A stretch of 47,227 nucleotides of DNA, taken from JAGTVG01 sp964389805. GTDB lineage: Bacteria; Bacteroidota; Bacteroidia; Cytophagales; Cyclobacteriaceae. This document shows positions 11,501 through 19,256 of this stretch, one piece after another. Positions within the stretch are counted from its first letter, which is position 1; the number at the start of each line of letters is the position of its first letter. The stretch is from the NCBI GenBank assembly GCA_964389805.1, contig CAYMFU010000126.1, forward strand, positions 1 through 47,227. Reading direction: 5' to 3'. Made by a program: the position numbers and the translations under genes. Under the pieces are notes generated by a model. It was given only the letters and a program-made list of their open reading frames with translations, ran no database searches and was not told the DNA's origin.

Positions 11501-11733
11501 GCAGGGACTTCGACTTCTATAGAATTGGTTGAAGTTGAAATTACGTTTCCGCTAACGCTTCCGAAAAAAACCTTTACATTGGCAATGTTCGCAGGAAAAT
11601 TATTTCCTGATATAATGATCCGTTGATTTACTGTCCCATTATTAACATTCAGGTTATTAATCACTGGAACCTGGGCATCCAGTTTTATAACAAATGCAGT
11701 TAATACTAAAATAAAATAAAACGTCTTTCTCAT
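8554..11733 (-). CDS. Secreted TIG/FG-GAP/PKD protein with gliding-motility-type C-terminal sorting domain
   Basis: The 1059-residue protein begins with a signal peptide (MRKTFYFILVLTAFVIKLDA, then QVP). A TIG/IPT-like Ig domain covers about residues 20-100. Six or more FG-GAP loops (DGDGLPDLVV, DFDGKPDIIV, DFNNDGKIDL, DMDGDGFNDL, DIDGDAKPDI) run to about residue 500. Ig-like modules with paired Cys follow, then a PKD domain with the WDFGDGSF motif near residue 768. The last 80 or so residues form a CHU_C-type domain (NVFTPNGDGIDDEW ... GKDLPETAYFYVI). In Bacteroidota that domain directs export by the type IX system, so cell-surface attachment or release is likely. In-frame starts at 11766 and 11748 also exist; 11733 gives the most normal signal peptide. 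It lies 56 bases after the PorP/SprF gene and is probably cotranscribed with it. Confidence 0.85.
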   Translation of the reverse strand: MRKTFYFILVLTAFVIKLDAQVPVINNLNVNNGTVNQRIIISGNNFPANIANVKVFFGSVSGNVISTSTNSIEVEVPAGTTTDNVLVINTSNELSGSSNRHFFLSYSGDNFNPALLDPEVSYPSSVELFDLCLCDFDNDGKSEVATTKLNTDTDILVYENNSVVETINLSELNGVTNPELDLASPTSNITCGDIDGDGLPDLVVSKTGNPRNLVYVLENISSAGSIQFKAALSLFLTTDDIAKRLEIKDIDFDGKPDIIVTNTFNENIKIFRNTSTGGNIQFNATPISVAMTGAATTNGLVVEDLNGDLLPDLVTNPFFGSNIFIRFNNSTPGNFTFNAVQSVTVSGNLNNITPGDFNNDGKIDLAVTKTVQNEVAVLENLTATNSSTVSFNQYDLSTDGNPWGIHATDMDGDGFNDLLVALRDANIINVFENTGNGSSISFSKHAVPTTLYPRNIFGGDIDGDAKPDIAFTSFNGAPQYSLSIIRNNNCYKPVVEPLGPATICAGSTLVLSATKGVGITYTWDRDNIIIKTGPEDTIIVNQPGVYKVIAESQSGSCTEISNAVIVNPGVGGVPSDPIIYNTGPFCHGADIVLTTDAIAGATYLWQGPDNFTSTDQNITVPNAAPAKAGVYSLQVTVGDCSSNVSTTTVDLITLPSFSVTANGNTKICEGGSVQLSVNQIAGYSYQWYVEGQLIPGDTNSIIQAKDNGLHSVEVTQSSTTCSVFSTNSVDVNVIAKPVADFYTTDPACVNNDMQFINSSTFEPGESVGYAWDFGDGSFIVNNENPIHTYATQGPFTITFIVAYTEGTCRDTLLSPITINAAPVFEIEKSTDEMICEGSPLNLSSSTTFDSYLWNTGETTRFITVYTPGDYTLSVTDNNGCVTQNTETIDMFPSPVVTASANPDETFEDSEVQLHATGAVSYLWRPVEPLDNPFDSDPIATMKETTMFIVTGTSSDGCSDTASVLVRVIENDAINVMPRNVFTPNGDGIDDEWVIEYIENYPGADVTIYNGLGSVVYETNNYNNDWDAVYQGKDLPETAYFYVIRYENKNPKTGSVTVIR

Positions 11734-11789
11734 CCTTCGAAATTCCATCTTCTGTAATAAATACATCCTACGCTTATTATGTAATCTTT

Positions 11790-13217
11790 TTATAACACAG
11801 AAAGTATCCAGGCCTGCTTGAAATCAGGATTACTCCTGGTCTCTATAACCTTCTTCCTAAATCCGATTTTCGAATCACTTCGATATATGTATACCATCCA
11901 TAATCTTTTACGCGAGACATACCCGTATTCAGCACGATATCCTTCGTTCCCTAGCCTGTCATAATATTGCCTTGCTTCATTTTCATCTTTATACTCGCCC
12001 ACAATAATATAATTACCCCTTGATAATTCGAAATCGCTGTTCCCTTCATATACGGTTTCAGATCTTATAGTAGTCACATTACTTGCCTTTCTCCCTCTTG
12101 CCATGACCAGCCTGGGATCATCGTGTTCACTGGTTCTTACCTGCTCTTGCACAACTTCTTCCTCTTCTTCAACTGGTTCTACTATCTCTACGATAATGGG
12201 TGTTACCGGGGTAACTTTTGATATAGTTTCAGTTTCTTTCTGCTGTTTCACCCTCTGATCTGCATAAACTCGATCTGTATCTATATAAGAAACGAAAATG
12301 GTAGATGAGCTTGCACTTTTTTGAGTCCTTTTCCCCAATGCAAAGCTTAGCTGGATCTCATGCGTGCTGGCACCAATCCCAGGTAAACTTTTGCTGCCAA
12401 TTCCATAACTATAGCCAATCATAAATTGCTTTTTAATAGTCAACCCAAGCATTGCTGTTGCTCCATATTCCTGCCGGTATGATCCCCCGAACCATAATAA
12501 ATTCCTAAGATAAAATATTCCGGCTATCTCAAATTGATCCGGCATCACTTGATTTAAGCGATAAATAAGGCTTGGTTCGAAAAACATATCATCCAATGCG
12601 AAGTAAAATCGATAACTTGCATTGAATAAGATCTCATCCAAAGGTGCAAAATTTCCATTTTCGAAGCTGGCTGTATTATTTAAATTGGGTTCAAAAAAAT
12701 TAGGCAATGCTATACCAAATAAAAAATATCCAGATTGAAATGACATTCCGAAATTCCCGTCCAGATAAACATTATTATCGATAGCATCCTGAATTGCAGG
12801 ATCAGACGGATTCTCAACCTGGTCAAAATCGATATTGCGAAAACCCACTCCCCCGGATAATCCGAATCTTAAAATATTTTTCGGGCTGAATTGTACAGCA
12901 TACCCAACCGTGAATGTGGCAGAATTCGTTCTGAGTATACTTCTTTCGTCGCTGTATATTTCTGCTCCCACCGTAACCCCGTATTTAATTGGCATATCGA
13001 AGGTAAATCGTGTGGTTACAGGCGCGCCATCAATACCTACCCATTGCTGCCGGTGATTCAGGTTGAATACAGGCCTGCCTTCTAAGCCAGCATATGATGG
13101 ATTTATTTGATATAGGTTGACAAAGAACATAGAGGATGAAGGCGAAATTTGAGAAACTACCTGTCCGCTATAAGCCAGAATGATTAATGTAATTAAAAAT
13201 AAAAACCTGTATACCAT
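11790..13217 (-). CDS. PorP/SprF family type IX secretion outer-membrane protein with C-terminal SPOR domain
   Basis: The 475-residue protein has a signal peptide (MVYRFLFLITLIILAYSGQVVSQ) followed by the PorP/SprF hallmarks: FFVNLYQINPSYAGLEG, HRQQWVGIDGAP, and a barrel region ending near residue 300 with MIGYSYGIG. In Flavobacterium, SprF is needed for surface delivery of SprB, and such genes usually sit beside type IX substrates, as here. The barrel is followed by a charged Glu/Gln-rich linker (about 310-385) and a C-terminal domain of about 75 residues (RGNYIIVGEYKDENEARQYY ... WMVYIYRSDS) that reads as a SPOR peptidoglycan-binding fold. PorP/SprF proteins are usually about 300-340 residues, so the SPOR tail is an extension. 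A TACATTTG -7-like element lies 35 bases upstream of the ATG. It is probably the first gene of the block ending at base 1. Confidence 0.88.
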   Translation of the reverse strand: MVYRFLFLITLIILAYSGQVVSQISPSSSMFFVNLYQINPSYAGLEGRPVFNLNHRQQWVGIDGAPVTTRFTFDMPIKYGVTVGAEIYSDERSILRTNSATFTVGYAVQFSPKNILRFGLSGGVGFRNIDFDQVENPSDPAIQDAIDNNVYLDGNFGMSFQSGYFLFGIALPNFFEPNLNNTASFENGNFAPLDEILFNASYRFYFALDDMFFEPSLIYRLNQVMPDQFEIAGIFYLRNLLWFGGSYRQEYGATAMLGLTIKKQFMIGYSYGIGSKSLPGIGASTHEIQLSFALGKRTQKSASSSTIFVSYIDTDRVYADQRVKQQKETETISKVTPVTPIIVEIVEPVEEEEEVVQEQVRTSEHDDPRLVMARGRKASNVTTIRSETVYEGNSDFELSRGNYIIVGEYKDENEARQYYDRLGNEGYRAEYGYVSRKRLWMVYIYRSDSKIGFRKKVIETRSNPDFKQAWILSVL

Positions 13218-13252
13218 AAAAAACCTATTCTTTGCTGATTTAATCCTAACAA

Positions 13253-13260
13253 CAAATGTA
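13253..13260 (-). promoter_or_regulatory. Putative -7 element of the PorP/SprF gene
   Basis: On the minus strand the octamer reads TACATTTG, matching the Bacteroidota -7 consensus TAnnTTTG. It ends 35 bases before the ATG at 13217. The same spacing (35-36 bases) is seen at ppa and the PspC gene in this window. No TTG is present at the ideal -33 distance, so the call rests on the octamer and its position. Confidence 0.4.
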
Positions 13261-13490
13261 TCGTGATCTGCTTATATTATATTAATTCAAATTTATTAGA
13301 AAAAGTAAATAATTCCCCAATTAATATCAATTCTTAACACTTAATAATTTACTATTTTAGATTTAATTAACTATAAATACAATAATTTTTATGTTAGAAA
13401 AGTTACATTTAGTAGATATGTGGAATTAATTAAGAAAATGCAATAGTACAAAATTGCAATAAGCGATCAGTATAATAATAATTCGTACCG

Positions 13491-14369
13491 GTGTTTAATA
13501 AAATTGGAAACCAGACTATATTACTTTTCTTATTGAGCTCGATAGTTGTTCAACTGATAACATTCAAAGCTCAGGCTCAATATTTTATGGCTGGGCCAAA
13601 ATTAGGGATCCAGGCTTACACGGTAAGCTATCAATTGAATTCCGAAAAAGATCAATTCGACCCTAAAGTAAAATTTGGATTTAATGCTGGTGTTGAATTT
13701 AATATCCCACTTGTAAAGAATTTTAACCTGAATCCGGAAATAAATTATACGCAACGCGGAAGAAAAATTTATGTCCAGGAAACCGGATGGACCATTAATG
13801 AAATGCATCATTATATTGAATTTCCATTGATTTTAAATTATCAGGTAGAGTCCAGGATTAAAAAACTGGGTCCAATTAAAAATATTGGTCCATTTACCTG
13901 GTTCTTCGGTATAGGGCCGAATATGAGTTATTTGCTGGGAGGATCCGGAACTCTTGAAACACAGGGAAACTCTCACGATTATAAGATATCATTTGAAGGC
14001 AACGAAGGAGATTATAATTATATGACCTTTAAGGATGTAAACAGGTGGCAATGGGGGCTTGACTTTAATATTGGTGTGATGTCTCCCCTGAAAAACAATA
14101 AAAATCTGGTAACCACATTACGCTTTACATATGGTCATACAGCACTTGGAGAGGCAGACGGATCTTCAATGCCCATCCTGGGATTTACGGACAATCTGGA
14201 TCATAGTTACAGAGTTTTAAATCTATCATTCGCTTACCTTTTCGGTATGGATGTAGGATTGCTGAGAAAAGGAAAAAGTACCAAGGGCGCCAAGATCAAA
14301 ACCAAAAATGTCGGTGGCCCTTCCTCAAAACCAAAAAATATCAACAAATTTAAGAAGAAGAAGAATTAA
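13491..14369 (+). CDS. PorT-like outer-membrane beta-barrel protein
   Basis: The 292-residue protein starts at GTG 13491; an in-frame TAA at 13479-13481 and the lack of an earlier ATG force this start. The signal peptide (MFNKIGNQTILLFLLSSIVV ... KAQAQ) is followed by a Bacteroidota 'outer membrane beta-barrel' pattern: GPKLGIQAYTV, FGFNAGVEFNIPLVKNF, LNPEINYTQRGRK, YIEFPLILNYQV, FFGIGPNMSYLLGG, WGLDFNIGVM and a closing NLSFAYLFGMDVG. It ends with a lysine-rich tail of about 35 residues (GKSTKGAKIKTKN ... KFKKKKN) that is unlikely to be part of the barrel and would face the periplasm or the outside. It stands alone, divergent from the PorP/SprF block. Function is unknown beyond the fold. Confidence 0.7.
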   Translation: MFNKIGNQTILLFLLSSIVVQLITFKAQAQYFMAGPKLGIQAYTVSYQLNSEKDQFDPKVKFGFNAGVEFNIPLVKNFNLNPEINYTQRGRKIYVQETGWTINEMHHYIEFPLILNYQVESRIKKLGPIKNIGPFTWFFGIGPNMSYLLGGSGTLETQGNSHDYKISFEGNEGDYNYMTFKDVNRWQWGLDFNIGVMSPLKNNKNLVTTLRFTYGHTALGEADGSSMPILGFTDNLDHSYRVLNLSFAYLFGMDVGLLRKGKSTKGAKIKTKNVGGPSSKPKNINKFKKKKN

Positions 14370-14377
14370 TACAGATT

Positions 14378-14770
14378 CTATTTAAGTTCCAGCTTCTTTC
14401 GTGCCACTACCTGATTGTCAATTTTTATAATTAATTCCCAGTCCCCTTTTTTATCATCCACCGGTTCCCAAATAGTGTCTCCTAAAAAAAACCTGTAGGG
14501 GTTAGTCCTGATCTGATATTCGCCAACAAAAGAGGGTGCTATATTTCCACGTTTATCCTTAAATGGAGGGTGATGGATGATAAACTCCAGATATCTTCCT
14601 TTTCCATGCCGTATTTCTACCAACATGCCAAATTCAACATCCAATTCAGCCTCTATCTCATAAGTGAGGTCCTCCAGTTCAGGCAAATCCTTGCTTCTGG
14701 CATTCCACCTGGTATATTTCCCATAACTGATGATCTCAACTTCAGGAAGAGCCTTATTGCTTCGTTTCAT
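14378..14770 (-). CDS. DUF3859-like small cytoplasmic protein
   Basis: The 130-residue protein has no signal peptide or membrane segment. It resembles from memory the DUF3859 family: an N-terminal PEVEIISYGKYTRW stretch, then IEAELDVEFGMLVEIRHGKG, IIHHPPFKDKRGNIAPSF, FFLGDTIWEP and GDWELIIKIDNQVVARK. The role of that family is unknown to me. Its start overlaps the 3' end of the MalY/PatB-type gene by 17 bases on the same strand, so the two are translationally linked in one operon. The stop lies 8 bases from the stop of the convergent barrel gene. Confidence 0.6.
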   Translation of the reverse strand: MKRSNKALPEVEIISYGKYTRWNARSKDLPELEDLTYEIEAELDVEFGMLVEIRHGKGRYLEFIIHHPPFKDKRGNIAPSFVGEYQIRTNPYRFFLGDTIWEPVDDKKGDWELIIKIDNQVVARKKLELK

Positions 14771-15947
14771 TTTTCTGTAAATTGGAAAACGCCCTGTTTA
14801 GTCTCTCCAAACCCTTCTTTAATACTGACCTCGGACAGGCCAAATTTAACCTTTGAAAACCTAATCCTTCTTCTCCAAAAAGAAATCCATCGCTTAATCC
14901 AAGCCCTGCTTCATCAATTATAAATTTTTTTAACTTTTTCGTATCGATATTCGTGTCCCTGAAATCCATCCAGACCAGGTAGGTACCTTCAGGTTTCATA
15001 ACTTTAACGGATGGCAAATGTTTTTGCATAAAATCTACCAGGTAATCAATATTTCCTTCAAGGTATTTCAGGAGCTGTTCGAGCCATTCACTGCCATTCC
15101 TATAGGCTGCCTCCTGGGCGAACAATCCAGCGATATTCCCAATATTTAAATGAAAATCATTAAGCTTCTCTTTGTAAATCCTTCTATTTTTCAAATTGGA
15201 TATAATCATGTAAGCACTTGCCAATCCAGCTGTGTTGAAGGTTTTACTGGAAGACATACATGTAATCGTGTTTCTCGAGATATCTTCATTTATTGAAGCG
15301 GTTGGAATATGTTTATTCCCAAATAAGACAAGATCAGAATGTATCTCATCAGAAATAATTAAAATGTTGTTTTCAAGGCAGATATCTGCAAGCGCCTTAA
15401 GTTCTTTCTCCCTCCATACCCTGCCCCCCGGATTATGAGGATTACATAAAAAGATCATTTTCGTCCTGGGAGTAATTTTCTTATTCAGGTCATCCAGATC
15501 CATTTCATATCTTCCATTCTTATTAATCAGCGGGTTATTCAGGATATATCGATTATGGTTTGTAATGGTCCTGAAAAAGGGGAAATACACAGGTTTCTGA
15601 ACTATTATCTCATCCCCGGGATCAGAAAAAGCATGTACAAGGACTGCCATTGATGGAACCACAGCCGGACCCGAAACGATCCATTCCTTTCTGATATCCC
15701 ATCCATGCCGTGTCTTCATCCAATCCATAATTGCTTCATCCATTCCGGAAGGTTCCAGCGTATAGCCCAAAACCGGATGGTTAAGCCGGTTTTTAATCGA
15801 CTCAATAATAAAATCAGGGGTTTTAAAATCCATGTCAGCTACCCACATGGGCAATACATCCTCCCTGCCAAAAATCAGCTTTCTCAGATCATATTTGATC
15901 GAATCTGTATTCTGCCTGTCAATTATTTCATCAAAATTATAATCCAT
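14754..15947 (-). CDS. MalY/PatB family PLP-dependent C-S beta-lyase (cystathionine beta-lyase type)
   Basis: The 397-residue protein is a fold-type I, class I/II PLP enzyme of normal length for the MalY/PatB group. Typical features are the N-terminal NFDEIIDRQNTDSIKYD, PMWVADMDFKTP, the substrate loop FLCNPHNPGG (about 167-176), the DEIHSDLV motif whose Asp200 contacts the PLP ring, and the Schiff-base Lys235 in SSSKTFN. The C-terminus ends with LNLACPRSVL. The expected reaction is alpha,beta-elimination of cystathionine or cysteine S-conjugates to a thiol, pyruvate and ammonia, although some relatives act as aminotransferases. It is the first gene of a two-gene operon with the DUF3859-like gene. 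Confidence 0.88.
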   Translation of the reverse strand: MDYNFDEIIDRQNTDSIKYDLRKLIFGREDVLPMWVADMDFKTPDFIIESIKNRLNHPVLGYTLEPSGMDEAIMDWMKTRHGWDIRKEWIVSGPAVVPSMAVLVHAFSDPGDEIIVQKPVYFPFFRTITNHNRYILNNPLINKNGRYEMDLDDLNKKITPRTKMIFLCNPHNPGGRVWREKELKALADICLENNILIISDEIHSDLVLFGNKHIPTASINEDISRNTITCMSSSKTFNTAGLASAYMIISNLKNRRIYKEKLNDFHLNIGNIAGLFAQEAAYRNGSEWLEQLLKYLEGNIDYLVDFMQKHLPSVKVMKPEGTYLVWMDFRDTNIDTKKLKKFIIDEAGLGLSDGFLFGEEGLGFQRLNLACPRSVLKKGLERLNRAFSNLQKNETKQ

Positions 15948-15990
15948 CCTGTATATTAAGGGCTTAGATCATACAATGTTAACAGATATG

Positions 15991-16036
15991 AATATAAAAT
16001 AAAAATCCCGCTTGCTTTGGGTGTAGCAAGCGGGAT
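15991..16036 (-). terminator. Rho-independent terminator of the caspase operon
   Basis: Bases 16005-16016 and 16025-16036 form a perfect 12-bp stem (ATCCCGCTTGCT / AGCAAGCGGGAT) with an 8-base loop. Read on the minus strand the hairpin is followed by a T-rich tail (complement of the A-rich run 15991-16004). It lies 30 bases past the stop of the minus-strand caspase gene and ahead of the MalY gene. Confidence 0.85.
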
Positions 16037-16065
16037 GCTCTATAATAAGTTTACATAGCGGTATA

Positions 16066-18339
16066 TTAATACTCTTCAGGTAATTCTGTAAACAAGACCT
16101 TATCGGAATTCAGAAATGAAAAGTCACGCCATGTATATTCGAGAATTGGACTAACCTTAATGGTTGGCTCCTGTTCCCGGTTGTTGATCAATAAGGATCT
16201 CTTATTCACTTCAAACTCAAGATATCTGGCAAGTTCTCCATATGAAACCATACCACCAGCCTCCTGGATCTTCTTGAGCATATGATAAGTAAACATACCA
16301 TGTTTCTTTTCTTTATAAGCAAACGCAGTCTGATCGCCTCGTGAAGCTGAGAACACGATTAAATTACCCATCACAAAAGGTGATTTCGGCCTGATCCTGA
16401 TTCCCCTTGAGGCAAGCAGACTTTCACTTCTTGCACCACCACTGAAGCAGGCGTCCAGGAATATACTTACACGCTTTGTCTCATAGGCTGTATAACTATT
16501 GTATATTTCCTCAAGTGAAATGGCAAAATCCAGATCTGATGGACTAACATCCACCGGGATAATATAAGGTACCTTCAATTGTTCATCGGGCAAACCATGA
16601 CCTGCATAATAAAATACAAATTCAGCCTTGCCTTCGTAAGCTTTTGCCAGGGCACTCATTTTCGATAAGGCCTGATTGATCTGTCCTGCAGTAGCATCAA
16701 TCAATAATGAAATGTTCTCTCTAGGTATACCAAATGTTTTTACCAGGTACTCAGAGAATATCCGTGCATCGTGCTCAGCGAATTCAACATTAATGCTGCT
16801 CTCATTTCCGAGTTGATAAGAACTATAGTTCTCATTTCCTATTACCAGAGCAAATACATTTTCCTGAATTATATTGTTGACCGGAATAAGATCATCGACT
16901 TCTGAAAGTACTTCTGAACTGGCCACAGGTGTAGGAAACTCCTTCATTACAGGTATTTCAAGTTCAGGAAGTGTGATATTCAAATTGCCTAATTCAGGTT
17001 TTCCATTAAATGTACTTACATATACGCCATGCTGATAGGCATCATAATTATATAAAGATCCAAATAGGCTGGCTGTAAATCTCGTTACCACAAACTTATC
17101 ATCATAGATGGAAAATTCAGGATCCATAATTTCAACGTAATTCCAGTTGTCTTTGAACCATACGGCATCATTAATAGGTACAGGAATCAAGGTTGTGATT
17201 GCACCCGGAACAAATAAGGTAAAGATTTCAGCATCGGCATTATATAAGCCAAGTTCAGCTTCATTCAATTTTACATATTTCCCTGCAATTTCATTAACTG
17301 CTAATGACGTTTGCCTTCGTACTTCCGCTTTACGGTTTTCCTCGGTTACCCTGAGATAGAAATCCTCTGATTTCTCAAACTCTCCTTTTAATTCCCATTG
17401 CCTGATCTTTAATTCGATCAGCTTACGCAATTCCTCCTCAATAGATACAGTATTGCTCACATTACTCAGGTCTTGGTAAATAGGGTTAATAATCCAATCA
17501 CCGTTCTTATTAATGATCCCATATCTGCCATTTTTTCTAACGACAGCAAGGTTATTAATAAACTCTCCTGCATATTCAAACTTCGCATTTTTAACCTCGA
17601 TGCCTCGACGATCAATGTATCCCCAGCTATTATTTGTCTTTACACTTGCAAGGCCATCACTGAAATGGTTTGCATCGGCAAATGATAAGGGAATTACAAG
17701 ATCCCCACGATGATTAATAAATCCATATTTATCACCTCGTTTTACCAAGGCAAGTCCTTCGGAAAAAGCATCAGCTTTACTGAAATTATGTTTGATGATC
17801 CAGTTTCCGTTAAAGTCAATATAGCCACGCTCTCCTTTATATACTACTGATGCCAGACCATCTGTAAACGGTTTTGCTATATCAAATTCCTTATCAATCA
17901 CTTTATTGCCTGCCTTATCAATATAATGAAAGGCATCCCCGTTATAAACAACCGCAAATCCTTCTGAAAATGAACTTACCGCATAAAATGCAGGTGTGAC
18001 CGCAATCAGACCGGACTTATCAATGAAACCCCAGAAGTCACCTTTTTTTACACATGCCAGGCCTTCTGAAAACGGTTTTGCCTTGTCAAATTTAGGTTGA
18101 ACAACCCATTGCCCTTTTTGATCAATGTATCCCCATTTATCATAATACTGGACACAAGCCAGACCTTGAGAATATGGAAATGCATGATCAAATCTTTCCC
18201 GGATTATCCAGTGCTCATTTTTGTCAATAAAGCCCCACAAGCCATCTTTCTGGGCAGGGATTAAATAATTCTGGCCATGAGATGCACCGGCAAAAAGGAT
18301 AAAGAGGACATATAATATAGTAATTATTAGCTTTTTCAT
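16066..18339 (-). CDS. Exported WG-repeat protein with C-terminal caspase-like (peptidase C14) domain
   Basis: The 757-residue protein begins with a signal peptide (MKKLIITILYVLFILFAGASHG). About six or seven WG repeats (GLWGFIDKNEHWII, KWGYIDQKGQWVV, FWGFIDKSG and so on) fill residues 25-295. A charged helical linker (about 300-350, including GEFEKSEDFYLRVTEENR) and a middle region follow. The caspase-like domain begins near residue 496 (VFALVIGNENYSSYQ). The catalytic dyad is present: His581 in FYYAGHG and Cys631 in FLDACFSGGAR, followed by FSASRGDQTA. An active cysteine protease is therefore likely; family members cleave after basic or acidic residues, but specificity cannot be read here. 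With the signal peptide it should act in the periplasm or at the surface. Its ATG overlaps the stop of the upstream DUF4384-like gene (ATGA). Confidence 0.88.
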   Translation of the reverse strand: MKKLIITILYVLFILFAGASHGQNYLIPAQKDGLWGFIDKNEHWIIRERFDHAFPYSQGLACVQYYDKWGYIDQKGQWVVQPKFDKAKPFSEGLACVKKGDFWGFIDKSGLIAVTPAFYAVSSFSEGFAVVYNGDAFHYIDKAGNKVIDKEFDIAKPFTDGLASVVYKGERGYIDFNGNWIIKHNFSKADAFSEGLALVKRGDKYGFINHRGDLVIPLSFADANHFSDGLASVKTNNSWGYIDRRGIEVKNAKFEYAGEFINNLAVVRKNGRYGIINKNGDWIINPIYQDLSNVSNTVSIEEELRKLIELKIRQWELKGEFEKSEDFYLRVTEENRKAEVRRQTSLAVNEIAGKYVKLNEAELGLYNADAEIFTLFVPGAITTLIPVPINDAVWFKDNWNYVEIMDPEFSIYDDKFVVTRFTASLFGSLYNYDAYQHGVYVSTFNGKPELGNLNITLPELEIPVMKEFPTPVASSEVLSEVDDLIPVNNIIQENVFALVIGNENYSSYQLGNESSINVEFAEHDARIFSEYLVKTFGIPRENISLLIDATAGQINQALSKMSALAKAYEGKAEFVFYYAGHGLPDEQLKVPYIIPVDVSPSDLDFAISLEEIYNSYTAYETKRVSIFLDACFSGGARSESLLASRGIRIRPKSPFVMGNLIVFSASRGDQTAFAYKEKKHGMFTYHMLKKIQEAGGMVSYGELARYLEFEVNKRSLLINNREQEPTIKVSPILEYTWRDFSFLNSDKVLFTELPEEY

Positions 18340-19238
18340 TTTAAAACAGTAAGGGTAATACGATTGTACTGGAATTCGGAATCATATACTCTGCTGTCCT
18401 GCAGCCACTCCATAAAATCGCCTTCCTCTAACATCTTGGGCAAAACATACGCATCAGCAATATTCTCTGAAGCCTTTAACAAAGGCTTTTTATATTTTTC
18501 AGAAGAAAATATCACATATAAGTCAATGAATTCCTTATCCATTGCCGTTTCCAGATATATCTCATCAACCATCAGATAAGAAAAATCTTCAAAATAATTA
18601 TAGGATTCACCACTGGCAAAGAACATGTATTCCATGTCTGCTTTTACTGGAATTGCATGAAGATACTGTTCAGGCATTTCCTGATATGGAAGTAGCCTGT
18701 ACGCCATGTGGTCATCCTCCACAATATAAATACTCAGGTATCCGTCAACCGGGCTGGAAAATGTAAGGTACATAGGAGCTCCGCTATTAAACAAATAAGT
18801 TCTGCACAATTCAGTCAGACAACTTCTTGGTTCAAAACTCAAATTGATCTGCGGTTTTACGATCTCTCTTACCATACCTTTGATTTTACAAATGATCCAG
18901 ATCTCTGTCTCTTTACCATTCTCTCCTTTTACGATCCGGGATTCTTCTTTATATTGTTCTTTGAGGGTTTTCAGCCAATCGCCTTTAACCAGGGTATGCC
19001 CAATTATTTTAAAATCAGCTTTCCCCTCTTCAATCATCATATCTGAATCTTGTTCAACATATGATCCAAATGCATTATCAATCGCGTTAATCATCGCCTG
19101 CAGCTTTGCCAGTTCCATAGCTTCCTCTTTGCTCATGTCACTTTCAATCCTGACCTGGGCTTCACCAGAGGTATCTACTACCTTCTGACCGAACGCACCG
19201 CAGGCGATGAATAATAATATGATAACATTTCGAAACAT
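18336..19238 (-). CDS. Exported DUF4384-like protein of the caspase operon
   Basis: The 300-residue protein starts with a signal peptide (MFRNVIILLFIACGAFGQ). Residues about 20-125 (GEAQVRIESDMSKEEAMELA ... WIICKIKGMVRE) resemble the LPP20 / flagellar-assembly-T-type N-terminal domain, with an alpha-helix rich in KLQAMINAID and a beta-strand end. Residues about 150-235 (MYLTFSSPVDGYLSIYIVED, YRLLPYQ, ASGESYNYFEDFSYLMVDEI) match the DUF4384 pattern. DUF4384 domains are often found beside or fused to caspase-like proteases. It overlaps the caspase gene by 4 bases and lies 18 bases after the LPP20-like gene. It may be a partner or substrate of the protease; that is inference. Confidence 0.7.
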   Translation of the reverse strand: MFRNVIILLFIACGAFGQKVVDTSGEAQVRIESDMSKEEAMELAKLQAMINAIDNAFGSYVEQDSDMMIEEGKADFKIIGHTLVKGDWLKTLKEQYKEESRIVKGENGKETEIWIICKIKGMVREIVKPQINLSFEPRSCLTELCRTYLFNSGAPMYLTFSSPVDGYLSIYIVEDDHMAYRLLPYQEMPEQYLHAIPVKADMEYMFFASGESYNYFEDFSYLMVDEIYLETAMDKEFIDLYVIFSSEKYKKPLLKASENIADAYVLPKMLEEGDFMEWLQDSRVYDSEFQYNRITLTVLK

Positions 19239-19256
19239 GTTGAATGATTGATTTTA

